Notes: generated by a model from the sequence alone, not told the origin. A stretch of DNA of 42,611 bases from an uncultured Ruminococcus sp. (GCA_900315755.1 ONAI01000023.1:1-42611), one strand, 5' to 3'; shown: positions 1 to 9,152, counted from the stretch's first letter. Translations and numbers: made by a program.

Positions 1-2570
1 AGGGTGTAAGTACCGTCTGTGAGAGTAACTGTTGAAGGCTTGTCACCGGACTTCCATTCGAGGTATTCGCCGCTGTCCTTGACGATCTGATCGGAGGAAG
101 CTGTTTCGAGTACGCCCTTTGTGAAGTTTATAGTCTTGTTATCCTTATCAACGCCGGTAAGTCTGAGTGTAGCACCCGGAACTTCATCGCCGGTGTCTAA
201 GTCGCGCTTGTCGATGCTTACCTTTGCAGGTGGAATCTTAGCATCGAGCATTGTTAAGTCATTTGAATCTGATTCAATCTCGTCAATCGAAACTACCTTA
301 CCGTTTTCAACTGTAAATTTGATGTTGGTTGCGGTCTGATAGCCGTCCGGAGGTGTTACTTCTTCAAGGGTGTATGTACCGTCTGTGAGAGTAACTGTTG
401 AAGGCTTGTCACCGGACTTCCATTCGAGGTATTCGCCGCTGTCCTTTATCACCTGGTCAGAGGAAGCAGTTTCGAGTACGCCCTTAGTAAATTCGATTGC
501 CTTGTTGTCCTTATCAACGCCGGTAAGTCTGAGTGTAGCACCAGGAACTTCGTCGCCGGTGTCGAGATCGCGCTTGTCGATATTTACTATGGCAAGAGTT
601 GTGGTAGTAGTTGTAGTAGTTGTTGTAGTAGTTGTTGTTGTCGTTGATGATGTTGTTTCAGGAAGCTTATCATTGATTACCTGAATTATAGGATTAAGGC
701 TGGTAGTACCATTTCCGTTATAGGATACTGAGTAGCCATCCGGAACATTTTTTTCATAAATGTAGTAGTATGTAACGAAGTTGTCGCTGTTGAATCTCTG
801 GAGTTCAGGCCATTTGTAATTCCAGCTGTTATCTTCGTTAAGCACCTGAGTGTCGATGAGTTCAACATGAGGAACTGAATGCTTCGGCTGAACTGCTGAA
901 AAGTCGTCTATCTGGATGACAGCGCCATCCGACACTCTGAACGAGAAGATGTCGTTTTGTGTGCTTGTGTTTGTTATGTAGTTGTAGGTTTCTGAAACAA
1001 ATCTGTACTCGCCTTCATCAAGATTTGAAGAGAGCATACGTCCGGATGAACCTTCAATATTAGTTATGCTTATATAAGGATTATCGTTTGAACCCTTAGT
1101 TCTCTGAAGAACGTGATCCGGACTTGGATAAGCAACGCCTTTTTCGTAATCGTTCGCATCAATGAATTTGAACATTGTATCCGGCGGTATATTATTCCAG
1201 TCCAGCTTGGATTCATAAGCATTTATGAGAGCAGCACTTTCAACAGCAAATCTGCTTTCCTCAGCCTGCTTGTTGCTTTCCCATTCTTTTTTAGCCTGTT
1301 CTGCGAGTTCGGGAAGTTCTTCCGTGTTAATATCAGCCTTGATAGCACGGTAGAGTTCGATCTCAACGGAATCATCGGAATGATCCTTATCATCTTTCCA
1401 TATCTTTTGGGCTGTTACTGATGTTTTGCTGGTATCGCTCATAGGTTCAAGGAAGAATGCCATATGAGTTTCACGTTCGGTCGTTACTGTATCGCCGATG
1501 AAGGTACCGTTTGAAGCATAGAGGTGCAGATCGGTATCAGGAGCAATTACAGAAGCGAGGATATTCTGGTTAAGATCGCCGTACTTGGTATTGTAGGTTA
1601 CCTTTGAAGGGGCGAATGATGCAGCGGAGTGACCTTCGAGGTTGATATTGAGTATGAGATATTGGTCTTCAGCGTAGGTAAAGCCGCTTACGGGATTACC
1701 CTTGTAATCGTTGAATTCCTGTTTTACGGCGTTGATGTTATTGATCTCGATCTCACCGAATTCAATGCTTTCGCCTGTTTTAGGGTTGATTTCAGCGTTA
1801 GGCTGAATGAAATCATCAATACTGAGATTATAGATGTTTTCTCCTGAATCGTTAAGATTGATAGTAAGCTTGTGGTAGTATTCACTGTCGTGCTGGAATT
1901 CAAAATCGACGTTAGTGTCCTTTGCTGCAAATTCAGCGGATTTGGTCTTATATTCCTGCTTTATGGCATCGAAATCCATAAAGGTGTCTGAGAAATGCGC
2001 GAAATAGGAATCAACATTGTAAGGCTCTTTTCTTATTTCGTTCTGAACGCCGAAGTTGAAGCTTTCAGCGCCGGAATCCTTAGAACCTTTATAGATGATC
2101 ATATTTGCAGCATCCGTAGGGTATTTCAGTTTTTTGCCGGTTGAAGAATAAAGCTCATAATCTGCCGGCATAACGAGATCCGGCAGCATATTCATTATGA
2201 ATTCATTCTTCTGGTTGTGTGTTTCAAGCTCATCTGAAACAACGTTTACAAGTCTGCCGACGTACTGGTTCGGAGATGGTCCGACACCGTTTTCGCCGAT
2301 AATGAGATGTGGAGTTGCAACGTTACCGTTGACGTGGTTATTATCTGTGAAGCTGTCGAAAGCGACAACGTGGAAATCTCCGGCAACGCCGAGAGGATTT
2401 CCTCTGTACCATATTGATTCCTCATAGGGGACTTTCATATTGGGCAGACCGTCCGAACCGATGTCGTCGGCACCCGCGCGCATGGAAAGTCCGGGCATGA
2501 AGCTTGTAACAGCCATTACAGCCGCCGAAGCAGAGCCCAGGAATCGTTTTCCCCATGATTTTTTCTCCAT
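1..2570 (-). CDS. Large secreted adhesin: choice-of-anchor-A-like head plus Cna-B/SpaA-type repeats (3' end outside window)
   Basis: The frame is open from an ATG at 2570 to the window edge (856 codons seen, no stop), so the C-terminal anchor is not visible. An N-terminal signal peptide (basic MEKKSWGKR, then a hydrophobic stretch to about residue 33) implies export. Residues ~45-200 carry the LGVAGDFHVVAFDSF and HVNGNVAT motifs typical of choice-of-anchor-A domains. A run of 16 threonines (residues 643-658) links this head to immunoglobulin-like Cna-B/SpaA repeats with DKRDLDTGDEVPGATLRLTG cores; the repeat period is 122 residues. By family this is a surface adhesin or pilin-like protein, perhaps sortase anchored. 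GGAAGGG lies about 11 bases before the ATG. The plus-strand open frames here are antisense shadows. Ligand and anchoring mode are unknown. Confidence 0.85.
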   Translation of the reverse strand, partial: MEKKSWGKRFLGSASAAVMAVTSFMPGLSMRAGADDIGSDGLPNMKVPYEESIWYRGNPLGVAGDFHVVAFDSFTDNNHVNGNVATPHLIIGENGVGPSPNQYVGRLVNVVSDELETHNQKNEFIMNMLPDLVMPADYELYSSTGKKLKYPTDAANMIIYKGSKDSGAESFNFGVQNEIRKEPYNVDSYFAHFSDTFMDFDAIKQEYKTKSAEFAAKDTNVDFEFQHDSEYYHKLTINLNDSGENIYNLSIDDFIQPNAEINPKTGESIEFGEIEINNINAVKQEFNDYKGNPVSGFTYAEDQYLILNINLEGHSAASFAPSKVTYNTKYGDLNQNILASVIAPDTDLHLYASNGTFIGDTVTTERETHMAFFLEPMSDTSKTSVTAQKIWKDDKDHSDDSVEIELYRAIKADINTEELPELAEQAKKEWESNKQAEESRFAVESAALINAYESKLDWNNIPPDTMFKFIDANDYEKGVAYPSPDHVLQRTKGSNDNPYISITNIEGSSGRMLSSNLDEGEYRFVSETYNYITNTSTQNDIFSFRVSDGAVIQIDDFSAVQPKHSVPHVELIDTQVLNEDNSWNYKWPELQRFNSDNFVTYYYIYEKNVPDGYSVSYNGNGTTSLNPIIQVINDKLPETTSSTTTTTTTTTTTTTTTTLAIVNIDKRDLDTGDEVPGATLRLTGVDKDNKAIEFTKGVLETASSDQVIKDSGEYLEWKSGDKPSTVTLTDGTYTLEEVTPPDGYQTATNIKFTVENGKVVSIDEIESDSNDLTMLDAKIPPAKVSIDKRDLDTGDEVPGATLRLTGVDKDNKTINFTKGVLETASSDQIVKDSGEYLEWKSGDKPSTVTLTDGTYT
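3..583 (-). repeat. 366-bp tandem repeats encoding Cna-B/SpaA-type domains
   Basis: The sequence at 2-217 recurs at 368-583, an exact offset of 366 bases (122 codons), with long stretches identical at the nucleotide level, for example the segment starting GTACCGTCTGTGAGAGTAAC. At least one full unit and most of a second are seen, and the array continues left out of the window. Such near-identity suggests recent duplication or gene conversion. Confidence 0.9.
597..644 (-). repeat. Threonine-codon microsatellite (16 consecutive Thr codons)
   Basis: In the adhesin frame, 48 bases encode 16 threonines using mixed ACA, ACT, ACC and ACG codons. It makes a rigid, possibly O-glycosylated linker between the head domain and the first Cna-B-type repeat. 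Mixed codons argue for selection on the protein rather than simple slippage. Confidence 0.85.
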
Positions 2571-2908
2571 GATAATAAATTCCCTTCCTTAAATTTTCGT
2601 TGATGTTGTGAATAAGCGTCTGAATGAGAGACAATATGTGCATTGCCGTCTCTTTCTATACTTATTAATATTATAGCATATCCACTTGAAAAAATAAAGC
2701 GAAAAAATAAAAAAAGTACGTATTCACGTAATTTTTGGAATAATTCATAAATTTGTGGGTATATGATATACATATCGAGCACAATATGAATAGTATATGA
2801 ACAAATTTGATATAATGCGGAAAAACAAGTACGAATCAGAAAATAAAAAAATACCTTTTGTATATTGTCTGGAAAGTTTTCCAATAATTATTGCAGAGGT
2901 GATGACTT
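2571..2908. other. AT-rich divergent intergenic region between the adhesin and spoIIR
   Basis: No credible gene in 338 bases. It holds the adhesin promoter (minus, 2670-2678) and a TATAAT at 2811-2816 that could serve spoIIR but lacks a convincing -35. spoIIR is sigma-F dependent in Bacillus; I could not place a clear sigma-F-type promoter. Confidence 0.6.
2670..2678 (-). promoter_or_regulatory. Extended -10 promoter for the adhesin gene
   Basis: On the minus strand TGCTATAAT is an exact extended -10 element. The -35 region is a weak T-rich stretch, which extended -10 promoters tolerate. It lies 100 bases upstream of the adhesin ATG, leaving a leader of about 90 bases with no obvious strong hairpin. 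Confidence 0.55.
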
Positions 2909-3523
2909 TTGAAACATTATTCGCATATTATTCTTCCGGCTGGACTTATCATTTCATTACTTATTTCTAACATCGGCTCATTTATCGGCGATGGCAGAAG
3001 ACTTGACAAGCTGCGTGGGAGTGTGTTAAGATTGCATATAATAGCAAATTCCGACACAGAAGAGGATCAGCGGCTGAAGCTGACCGTCCGCGATGCACTT
3101 CTTGCCCGCAGTGATGAGCTGTTCGCAGATGCTTCTGACCTTTCGGAAGCTGAATCGGCTGTTCAGAAGAAGCTTCCCGAAATAGAGAGAATAGCCGCCG
3201 AAACGCTGCGTTCGCAGGGGTGTTCAGACAGTGTAAGGGCGGAGGTGACAGATGTCGTTTTTGATGAGCGTACCTATGGCGATATTACCATGCCTGCCGG
3301 CGAATACCGGGCTCTGCGTATCACGATAGGGGAAGCAAGGGGACATAACTGGTGGTGCGTAATGTATCCGCCCTTGTGTATACCGGCTGCCTGCACAGTC
3401 GTGGACGACAAAGAGAAGGAAGAGGAATTTTTCACAGACCGCGAGCTCGATGTCCTGCGAAAACCTGCAAAATACCGTGTCAGATTCGCTCTTTGGGATA
3501 AAATAAAAAGCGTATTCGATTGA
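2909..3523 (+). CDS. spoIIR: Stage II sporulation protein R
   Basis: SpoIIR is made in the forespore and signals across the septum to trigger SpoIIGA-dependent processing of pro-sigma-E in the mother cell. The 204-residue product has an N-terminal hydrophobic segment (about residues 8-25) and the family blocks LHIIANSDTEEDQRLKL, PAGEYRALRITIG and GHNWWCVMYPPLC. The start is TTG, chosen because GAGGTG sits seven bases upstream. It is monocistronic, divergent from the adhesin gene, and followed by the infC promoter. With cotJC it shows a spore-forming genotype or ancestry. Confidence 0.9.
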   Translation: MKHYSHIILPAGLIISLLISNIGSFIGDGRRLDKLRGSVLRLHIIANSDTEEDQRLKLTVRDALLARSDELFADASDLSEAESAVQKKLPEIERIAAETLRSQGCSDSVRAEVTDVVFDERTYGDITMPAGEYRALRITIGEARGHNWWCVMYPPLCIPAACTVVDDKEKEEEFFTDRELDVLRKPAKYRVRFALWDKIKSVFD

Positions 3524-3558
3524 ATAGTTGTGCATATCGCCAAAATTACGAGCCGCTA

Positions 3559-3587
3559 TTGACAAACTTGGAAATATGTTGTAATAT
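3559..3587 (+). promoter_or_regulatory. Promoter of the infC-rpmI-rplT operon
   Basis: TTGACA (3559-3564), a 17-base spacer and TAATAT (3582-3587) form a strong sigma-A promoter. Transcription from about 3594 would give a 165-base leader ahead of infC. Confidence 0.8.
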
Positions 3588-3593
3588 ATTAAG

Positions 3594-3752
3594 GTAAACA
3601 AAGCAGAACTATGCGTTCTCACCGTAAGGCTTCGCTTAAACGGTCAATATGAAATGGTTCCGGAACGGACAGTCCCGGCTGCTGTTAGTGTATTGGTGAG
3701 TGCATATGTTATCTGCACTCATTTTTGTTTTTATTTTATTAGTTGGAGGTGC
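3594..3752 (+). promoter_or_regulatory. infC operon leader RNA with attenuator (L20-leader type)
   Basis: The leader folds into several local hairpins: AGAAC (3605-3609) with GTTCT (3615-3619), and ACCGT (3621-3625) with ACGGT (3640-3644). It ends in a terminator-like stem, TGAGTGCA (3697-3704) with TGCACTCA (3714-3721), followed by a T-rich tract to about 3740, just before the infC ribosome site. In Firmicutes, infC-rpmI-rplT leaders are controlled by ribosomal protein L20 through premature termination. The layout fits that, but I have not matched it to the Rfam model. Confidence 0.65.
3697..3740 (+). terminator. Attenuator terminator upstream of infC
   Basis: An 8-bp perfect stem with a 9-base loop is followed by TTTTTGTTTTTATTTTATT. 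It lies between promoter and gene, so it acts as a conditional (attenuation) terminator rather than an operon end. Confidence 0.7.
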
Positions 3753-3758
3753 TTGACG

Positions 3759-4277
3759 ATTAGCAAACAGGAACTGCAGATCAACGAAGAGATAAGAGAC
3801 AAGGAAGTTCTCGTAATCGACGCTGACGGAAACAAACTCGGCGTATTATCCGCCAAAGAGGCTCAGCAGATCGCTTTTGATCAGGAACTTGACCTCGTTA
3901 AGATCGCTCCGCAGGCAACACCGCCCGTATGCCGCATAATGGACTATGGAAAGTATTGCTTCGAGCAGGCAAAACGTGAGAAAGAAGCAAGAAAAAATCA
4001 GAAGGTCGTTTCTATTAAGGAGATCAGAATGTTCTCAATGATAGATACCCACGATTTTGAAACTAAAGTCAATCAGGCTGTTAAATTCCTGCAAAGCGGC
4101 GATAAGCTAAAGGTCTCAGTAAGATTCCGCAAAAGAGCAATCGCCCATCCGGAACTCGGCAACGAGCTGCTGGATCGATTCAAAGAAGCAGTTTCGGCTG
4201 TCGGCACTGTTGAAAAGCCAGCCAAAATGGAAGGACGCAGCATAGTTATGTTCGTTTCACCTAAGGCTGCCAAGTAA
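3759..4277 (+). CDS. infC: Translation initiation factor IF-3
   Basis: IF-3 binds the 30S subunit, keeps subunits apart and checks start codons. The 172-residue product shows the family blocks [31 protein letters not shown] and the C-terminal [14 protein letters not shown] region. The start is placed at ATT (3759), eight bases after GGAGGT; the in-frame TTG at 3753 would be only two bases from that site, and the longer frame upstream runs through the attenuator. An AUU start is known for infC in E. coli and Bacillus stearothermophilus, where IF-3 represses its own unusual start. First gene of infC-rpmI-rplT. Confidence 0.93.
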   Translation: MSKQELQINEEIRDKEVLVIDADGNKLGVLSAKEAQQIAFDQELDLVKIAPQATPPVCRIMDYGKYCFEQAKREKEARKNQKVVSIKEIRMFSMIDTHDFETKVNQAVKFLQSGDKLKVSVRFRKRAIAHPELGNELLDRFKEAVSAVGTVEKPAKMEGRSIVMFVSPKAAK

Positions 4278-4290
4278 GGAGGATCATAAA

Positions 4291-4494
4291 ATGGCAAAGG
4301 TTAAGGTTAAAACTCACTCAGGCGCTAAGAAGCGTTTTAAGATTACAGGAAGCGGTAAGGTTAAATACCAGCACACCAACAAGAGACACAGACTTACTCA
4401 GAAGGATACAAAGCGTAAGAGAATCGCTCGTAACGCAGGTGTTGCTGACTGCACAAATGCACCTACAATCAAGAAGCTCGTTCCTTATCTTTAA
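4291..4494 (+). CDS. rpmI: 50S ribosomal protein L35
   Basis: A 67-residue, very basic protein with the L35 signature: [20 protein letters not shown] near the start and [16 protein letters not shown] residues in the middle. It is a structural protein of the large subunit. AAGGAGG precedes the ATG and it follows infC by 13 bases, the conserved order infC-rpmI-rplT, so it shares the infC promoter and attenuator. Confidence 0.96.
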   Translation: MAKVKVKTHSGAKKRFKITGSGKVKYQHTNKRHRLTQKDTKRKRIARNAGVADCTNAPTIKKLVPYL

Positions 4495-4553
4495 TCTGTT
4501 GGCGGTTTCCGCCTGAACATCAACCGTAATTTTTATTCTGGAGGTATAAGACT

Positions 4554-4907
4554 ATGGCACGTATTAAAGGTGCAATGATGACTCGTAAGAGAAGAAATAA
4601 GACTTTAAAGCTTGCTAAGGGATATTTCGGCGCAAAGAGCAAGCACTTCAAGATGGCTAAGCAGGCTGTAATGAAGTCAGGCAACTATGCTTACATCGGA
4701 AGAAAGCAGAAGAAGAGACAGTTCAGACAGCTCTGGATCACAAGAATTTCAGCTGCTGCTAAGCTCAATGGTCTCAACTATTCTACATTTATGAACGGCT
4801 GCAAGAAGGCTGGCATCACTCTTAACAGAAAGATGCTCTCCGAGATCGCAATCAACGATGCTGCTGGTTTCACAGCAATCGCTGAGAAGGCTAAGGCTGC
4901 TCTTTAA
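4554..4907 (+). CDS. rplT: 50S ribosomal protein L20
   Basis: A 117-residue basic protein of standard L20 length, with the conserved [12 protein letters not shown] and the long basic helix followed by a globular end ([26 protein letters not shown] region). L20 is needed for early 50S assembly and in Firmicutes represses its own operon by binding the infC leader. CTGGAGGT precedes the ATG. Last gene of the operon, followed by a strong terminator at 4917-4955. Confidence 0.96.
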   Translation: MARIKGAMMTRKRRNKTLKLAKGYFGAKSKHFKMAKQAVMKSGNYAYIGRKQKKRQFRQLWITRISAAAKLNGLNYSTFMNGCKKAGITLNRKMLSEIAINDAAGFTAIAEKAKAAL

Positions 4908-4916
4908 TTCTGAATC

Positions 4917-4955
4917 AAAAAACACGCTCCTTAATATTAAAGAGCGTGTTTTCTT
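4917..4955 (+). terminator. Intrinsic terminator after rplT
   Basis: AACACGCTC (4921-4929) pairs perfectly with GAGCGTGTT (4942-4950), extended by A-T pairs, and is followed by TTTTCTT. It closes the infC-rpmI-rplT operon. Confidence 0.9.
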
Positions 4956-5015
4956 GTAAAAACGACAGGCTGAGCCTGTCTTTGAATTGACCTCTCGACG
5001 GGGGTGATTAATATA

Positions 5016-5798
5016 TTGGATAATATCATAACTTCAAAGGATAATCCTGTCATCAAGCTGTATCAGAAGCTTTCTTCATCAAAAAAAGAAAGGTTTGAGT
5101 ACGGCTTATTCGTGTTGGAAGGCCTGCGTATAGTCGAGGACGCTCTGCGCGAGGACAGCGGCCTTGAACATATTATCATTACTAAGCAGGCTTATGAGAA
5201 GTTTGGGGATACGTTTTTTCAGGCTGATTTGAGAAATACACGGACTACCGTAATTTCAAATGAACTTGGAAACAAAATAGCTTCAACCGAAAAAACTCAG
5301 GGCGTGTTTGCGATATGCCGCATCCCTGTTGAACGCAGGATGACTTTTAAGGAAAACGGCAGATATGTCGTGCTTTTCGGGCTTCAGGATCCGGGAAATG
5401 TAGGCATGGTGATACGTACCGCTGATGCTCTCGGTATGGACGGTATCATCCTCTCCGGAAGCTGCGATCTTTACAGTCCTAAAGTAATACGCTCAACTAT
5501 GGGCTCGGTATTCAGGACTGATATTATGATCGAAAATGACTCGGAGAATCTTTTTGCTCTGCTTGAACAAAACAGCGTTCAGACCTCTGCTGCGGTCATC
5601 GACAGCGATGCAGTTCCGGTTACCGAATGTGTATTCACCGGAAAACAGGCGGTTTTCATCGGAAATGAGGGGAACGGTCTGCCGCATGAGATAGCTGAGA
5701 AGTGCAGCAGACGCATTATTATACCTATGAACGGCAGCATAAATTCGCTCAATGCCGCAATGGCTGCCGGAATACTCATGTGGGAACTCAGAAAGTAG
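5016..5798 (+). CDS. TrmH/SpoU family RNA 2'-O-ribose methyltransferase
   Basis: A 260-residue SPOUT-class enzyme that would methylate ribose 2'-OH in rRNA or tRNA with S-adenosylmethionine. An N-terminal substrate-binding domain (about 10-85) is followed by the knotted SpoU domain, with motif 1 (LQDPGNVGMVIRTADALG), motif 2 (FIGNEGNGLP) and motif 3 (IIIPMNGSINSLNAAMAAG). The TTG at 5016 is preferred because GGGGGTG sits nine bases upstream; a GTG at 5004 lies inside that site. Fusion-free and normal in length (YsgA/RlmB-like), but the target nucleotide cannot be read from sequence. Confidence 0.88.
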   Translation: MDNIITSKDNPVIKLYQKLSSSKKERFEYGLFVLEGLRIVEDALREDSGLEHIIITKQAYEKFGDTFFQADLRNTRTTVISNELGNKIASTEKTQGVFAICRIPVERRMTFKENGRYVVLFGLQDPGNVGMVIRTADALGMDGIILSGSCDLYSPKVIRSTMGSVFRTDIMIENDSENLFALLEQNSVQTSAAVIDSDAVPVTECVFTGKQAVFIGNEGNGLPHEIAEKCSRRIIIPMNGSINSLNAAMAAGILMWELRK

Positions 5799-5829
5799 AG
5801 CATATGCTCGTGTTTAAGGGATGGTTTAA

Positions 5830-7098
5830 GTGAACGACACAAAATACTGGCTCTGGCTTTCGATGGTCTTCGGAGTTGGAAGCAGACGTATCTGGGAGGC
5901 TATGAACCTCTATCAGACTGCCGATGAGGCTTATCATGACCTCACCGGTGATACCTGTTATCTCAGACTGAGAGACTACGAACGGGATAATATCAGAAAT
6001 ACAGACATTTCAAACGCTGAAAAACTGCTTGAAGTATGTAAAGATAAAGGAATAGGCGTTATAAGCTACGGGAGCAGTATGTATCCGCCTCAGCTCAGGC
6101 ATATTGCCAATCCGCCGGCTGTATTGTATTATAAGGGCAGCATCGGATGCGTCAGCGGAAAGAGAACGGTAACTGCCATCGGAACGCGAAATGCTTCGGA
6201 TTATTCTCTCAGGACTGCAAGATATATATGCGGAGAGCTTGCCCGTAACGGTGTTACGATCATAAGCGGGTTCGCCGTTGGCACTGACATAACCGCACAG
6301 CTTGCGGCTGCTGATCTGGGCAGACCTTCTGCCTGTGTGCTTGGCTGCGGAGTCGATGTGGATTATCCGCGTGTTAATTTCCCTTACAGGGATCATATAC
6401 TTGAAACAGGCGGCGTTTTTATTTCTGAATATCCGCCCGGAACTCCGCCTCATTCACAGCATTTTCCGTTCAGGAACAGGATACTTGCTGCGCTCGGAAG
6501 AGTTACGATAGTTTTCGAGGCTTCGCTGAAGAGCGGTTCACTTATAACGGCGAATCTGTCGCTGGATCAGGGCAGAGAGTTATTCTGTCTGCCGCCGGCT
6601 GATATAATGAGCGAAAGCTATTCGGGAAACTGTCATCTTTTGCAAACCGGCGCTTCGCCGCTGATAGAGCCGCAGGATGTTCTTGACTGTTTCAGGATCG
6701 GCGGAAGCATCGACAGCGAGATACGTACAGAATCTGCCGGTATTATGAGCAAATTCGGATTTGTTCCTGATGATGAGGATAAGCAGAGAGTGCGGCGCGA
6801 GATGCTTGCAAGAGCGAACGTCTCGGAAGGGTTCGGAGATACTTCCGGAGTTGTCGTTACACCAGTCAGGAGGAGAAAAGAGCTGTCTGCACCTGAAAAG
6901 AAAGTTCCTGATCTGACAGGACTTACCGAAACGCAGAAGAGTATCGCAGAACTTCTGATGGAGGGCGCAGTTCACGCTGACGTGATCGCACAGAAGCTTG
7001 ATATGGATGCGGGCGAGCTTATGACTGAACTCACAGAACTTGAAATACTTGGGATAATAGATTCGCTTCCGGGAAAAATGTTTGAAATTAGCAGATAA
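5830..7098 (+). CDS. dprA: DNA-processing protein DprA
   Basis: DprA loads RecA on incoming single-stranded DNA during natural transformation. The 422-residue product has an N-terminal SAM/HhH-like region, a Rossmann-fold core (AIGTRNASDYSLRTARYIC, SGFAVGTDITAQLAA, VLGCGVDVDYP, SEYPPGTPPHSQHFPFRNR, SGSLITANL) and a C-terminal winged-helix domain (about 370-420). The usual GxARGID motif reads GFAVGTD, a mild departure. GTG start, with AAGGGATGG upstream. It lies 12 bases before topA, the common dprA-topA-trmFO order. Confidence 0.93.
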   Translation: MNDTKYWLWLSMVFGVGSRRIWEAMNLYQTADEAYHDLTGDTCYLRLRDYERDNIRNTDISNAEKLLEVCKDKGIGVISYGSSMYPPQLRHIANPPAVLYYKGSIGCVSGKRTVTAIGTRNASDYSLRTARYICGELARNGVTIISGFAVGTDITAQLAAADLGRPSACVLGCGVDVDYPRVNFPYRDHILETGGVFISEYPPGTPPHSQHFPFRNRILAALGRVTIVFEASLKSGSLITANLSLDQGRELFCLPPADIMSESYSGNCHLLQTGASPLIEPQDVLDCFRIGGSIDSEIRTESAGIMSKFGFVPDDEDKQRVRREMLARANVSEGFGDTSGVVVTPVRRRKELSAPEKKVPDLTGLTETQKSIAELLMEGAVHADVIAQKLDMDAGELMTELTELEILGIIDSLPGKMFEISR

Positions 7099-7110
7099 GG
7101 AGACAGGCTG

Positions 7111-9152
7111 ATGTCTGATTTAGTAATAGTAGAGTCGCCGGCAAAGGCGAAAACAATACAGAAATACCTCGGCTCTGGTTATGAGGTAATAGCTTCGATG
7201 GGACACATCAGAGACTTGCCTAAGTCAAAAATGGGTGTTGACAAGGATAATGACTTTGCTCCTCAGTACACAGATATGAAGGGCAAAGAGGATGTTATCA
7301 AGGAACTGAAAAAACGTGCAAAAAAATGCGGAAAAGTTTATCTCGCTACCGACCCTGACCGCGAGGGAGAGGCTATTTCATGGCATATAGCACAGATGCT
7401 GAAACTTGATAAACAGGCGTTAAAAACGGTATGAGCAATCCTCACCGCATCGACGTTGACCTTGTGAACGCTCAGCAGGCAAGACGTATCCTCGACAGAC
7501 TTGTGGGCTACGAGCTTAGTCCGTTTCTTTGGAAGAAGGTAAAAAGAGGTCTTTCCGCCGGAAGAGTGCAGTCCGTTGCTGTAAGACTTATCGTGGACAG
7601 AGAAAACGAGATACGCAGCTTCGTACCGAAGGAATACTGGTCTATCGACGCTAAATTCACTGCACCTTCATCAAGAAAGGTATTCGAGGCTTCACTCGTT
7701 GCAGTTGACGGCAAAAAGCTTGAGATACCGGATCAGGCGGCTTCAGACGGTCTTCTTGCAAGACTTGAAAATGCTGAATACATCGTAAAAACAGTGAAGA
7801 AGCGCGTTACTAAGAAGCAGCCTGCACCGCCGTTCATAACCTCAACTCTTCAGCAGGAAGCTTCACGTAAGCTCGGCTTCAGTGCAAAGCGTACTATGAA
7901 GGCTGCACAGGAGCTCTATGAAGGTGTGGATGTTACAGGAGTAGGCGCAGTAGGTCTTATCACTTACATGAGAACTGACAGTCTGCGTATATCCGAAGAG
8001 GCTAAGGCTGCTGCCGCACAGTATATCGGTACTGTTTACGGCAAGGAATATCTCCCTGCCGAACCGAGAACATATAAATCAAAGAACAACGCTCAGGATG
8101 CCCACGAAGCGATACGTCCTTCAACTCCGGAACTCTCTCCGGAGCGTGTCAAGGAGAGCCTGACATCCGATCAGTATAAACTCTATAAGCTTGTATGGGA
8201 GCGCTTCATAGCAAGTCAGATGGCTAACGCTCTGCTCGATACGGTCTCAGCGGACATCGAAGCGAACGGCTGTACATTCAGGGCTACCGGCTATTCAGTT
8301 AAGTTCGACGGATTCATGACGCTCTACGTTGAATCGGCTGATTCGGCTGAGGAAAACAAGAAAATGCTTCCCGAACTCAAAGCTGATGATAAGCTCAAGC
8401 TGAAATCTATCGACGGAAATCAGCATTTCACACAGCCGCCTCCGCGTTTTACAGAGGCTTCACTTATCAAGGCTCTTGAAGAAAACGGCATCGGCAGACC
8501 AAGTACCTATGCTCCGACTATTACCACTATCACAGCACGCCGCTACGTTGAGCATGAGGGAAAGGCTTTGAAGCCGACCAATCTCGGTGAGGTCATCACC
8601 GATCTTATGAAGGATCACTTCAAGAAGATCGTTGACGCGAAATTTACTGCGGAAATGGAAAATAACCTCGATGAAGTCGAGCACGGCAACAAGGACTGGG
8701 TAAGCACTCTTCATGAGTTCTACGATGACTTTTCAAAAACGCTCAAAAAAGCTGAGGAGGCTATGGACGGCAAGCGCGTTAAAGTTCCGGATGAGGAAAC
8801 AGACGTTGTCTGCGAGAACTGCGGCAGGAAAATGGTCATCAAGTACAGCAAGTACGGTAAATTCCTTGCCTGCCCGGGATTCCCGGATTGCCGCAACACA
8901 AAGAAGATCGTTACTGAGACTGACGGCAGCTGTCCGAGATGCGGAAGAAAGATGCTTCTGAAAAAGTCAAAGAAGGGCAGAAGCTTCTATGGATGCGAGG
9001 GCTACCCGGAATGTAATTTCATGACATGGAACGTTCCTACTAAGGAGATTTGTCCGGATTGCGGAAAATCGCTCTTCATGAAGGGCGGAAAATCAGGCAG
9101 ACTTGTTTGTGAGAACGAGGGCTGCGGCTATGAAAGAGAGTTGAAGAAATGA
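7111..9152 (+). pseudogene. topA: Type I DNA topoisomerase (TopA), reading frame interrupted
   Basis: TopA relaxes negative supercoils. Two frames together make the protein. 7111-7434 encodes the N-terminal Toprim part ([26 protein letters not shown]) and stops at TGA 7432-7434. 7431-9152, shifted by -1 and starting at an overlapping ATG, carries the rest: NAQQARRILDRLVGYELSP, GLSAGRVQSVA, the catalytic tyrosine in GLITYMRTDS (codon 7965-7967) and three C-terminal zinc ribbons. The conserved segment with the FNEIT motif that should join them is absent; compared with Bacillus TopA about 40 bases appear lost at 7411-7436. Since topA is normally essential, this may be an assembly error, a real lesion, or a split protein. 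Confidence 0.85.

Noticed and set aside
121..2427. Plus-strand open frames in the first 2.4 kb (including a poly-Val one at 370-684)
   Set aside because: They are antisense to the long adhesin frame, have no family character, and the poly-Val run is just the Thr linker read backwards.
3654..3752. N-terminal extension of IF-3 beginning at 3654
   Set aside because: It would translate through the attenuator hairpin and its residues do not look like IF-3; the normal protein starts just after GGAGGT.
4964..4983. GACAGGC-TGA-GCCTGTC hairpin as a second terminator after rplT
   Set aside because: Three-base loop and only three T residues follow; the stronger terminator at 4917-4955 already ends the operon.
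7411..7440. Programmed -1 frameshift to join the two topA frames
   Set aside because: The local TTAAAAACGG is not a proper X XXY YYZ slippery heptamer in the zero frame, no strong downstream stem is evident, and a slip would still leave out the conserved FNEIT segment.
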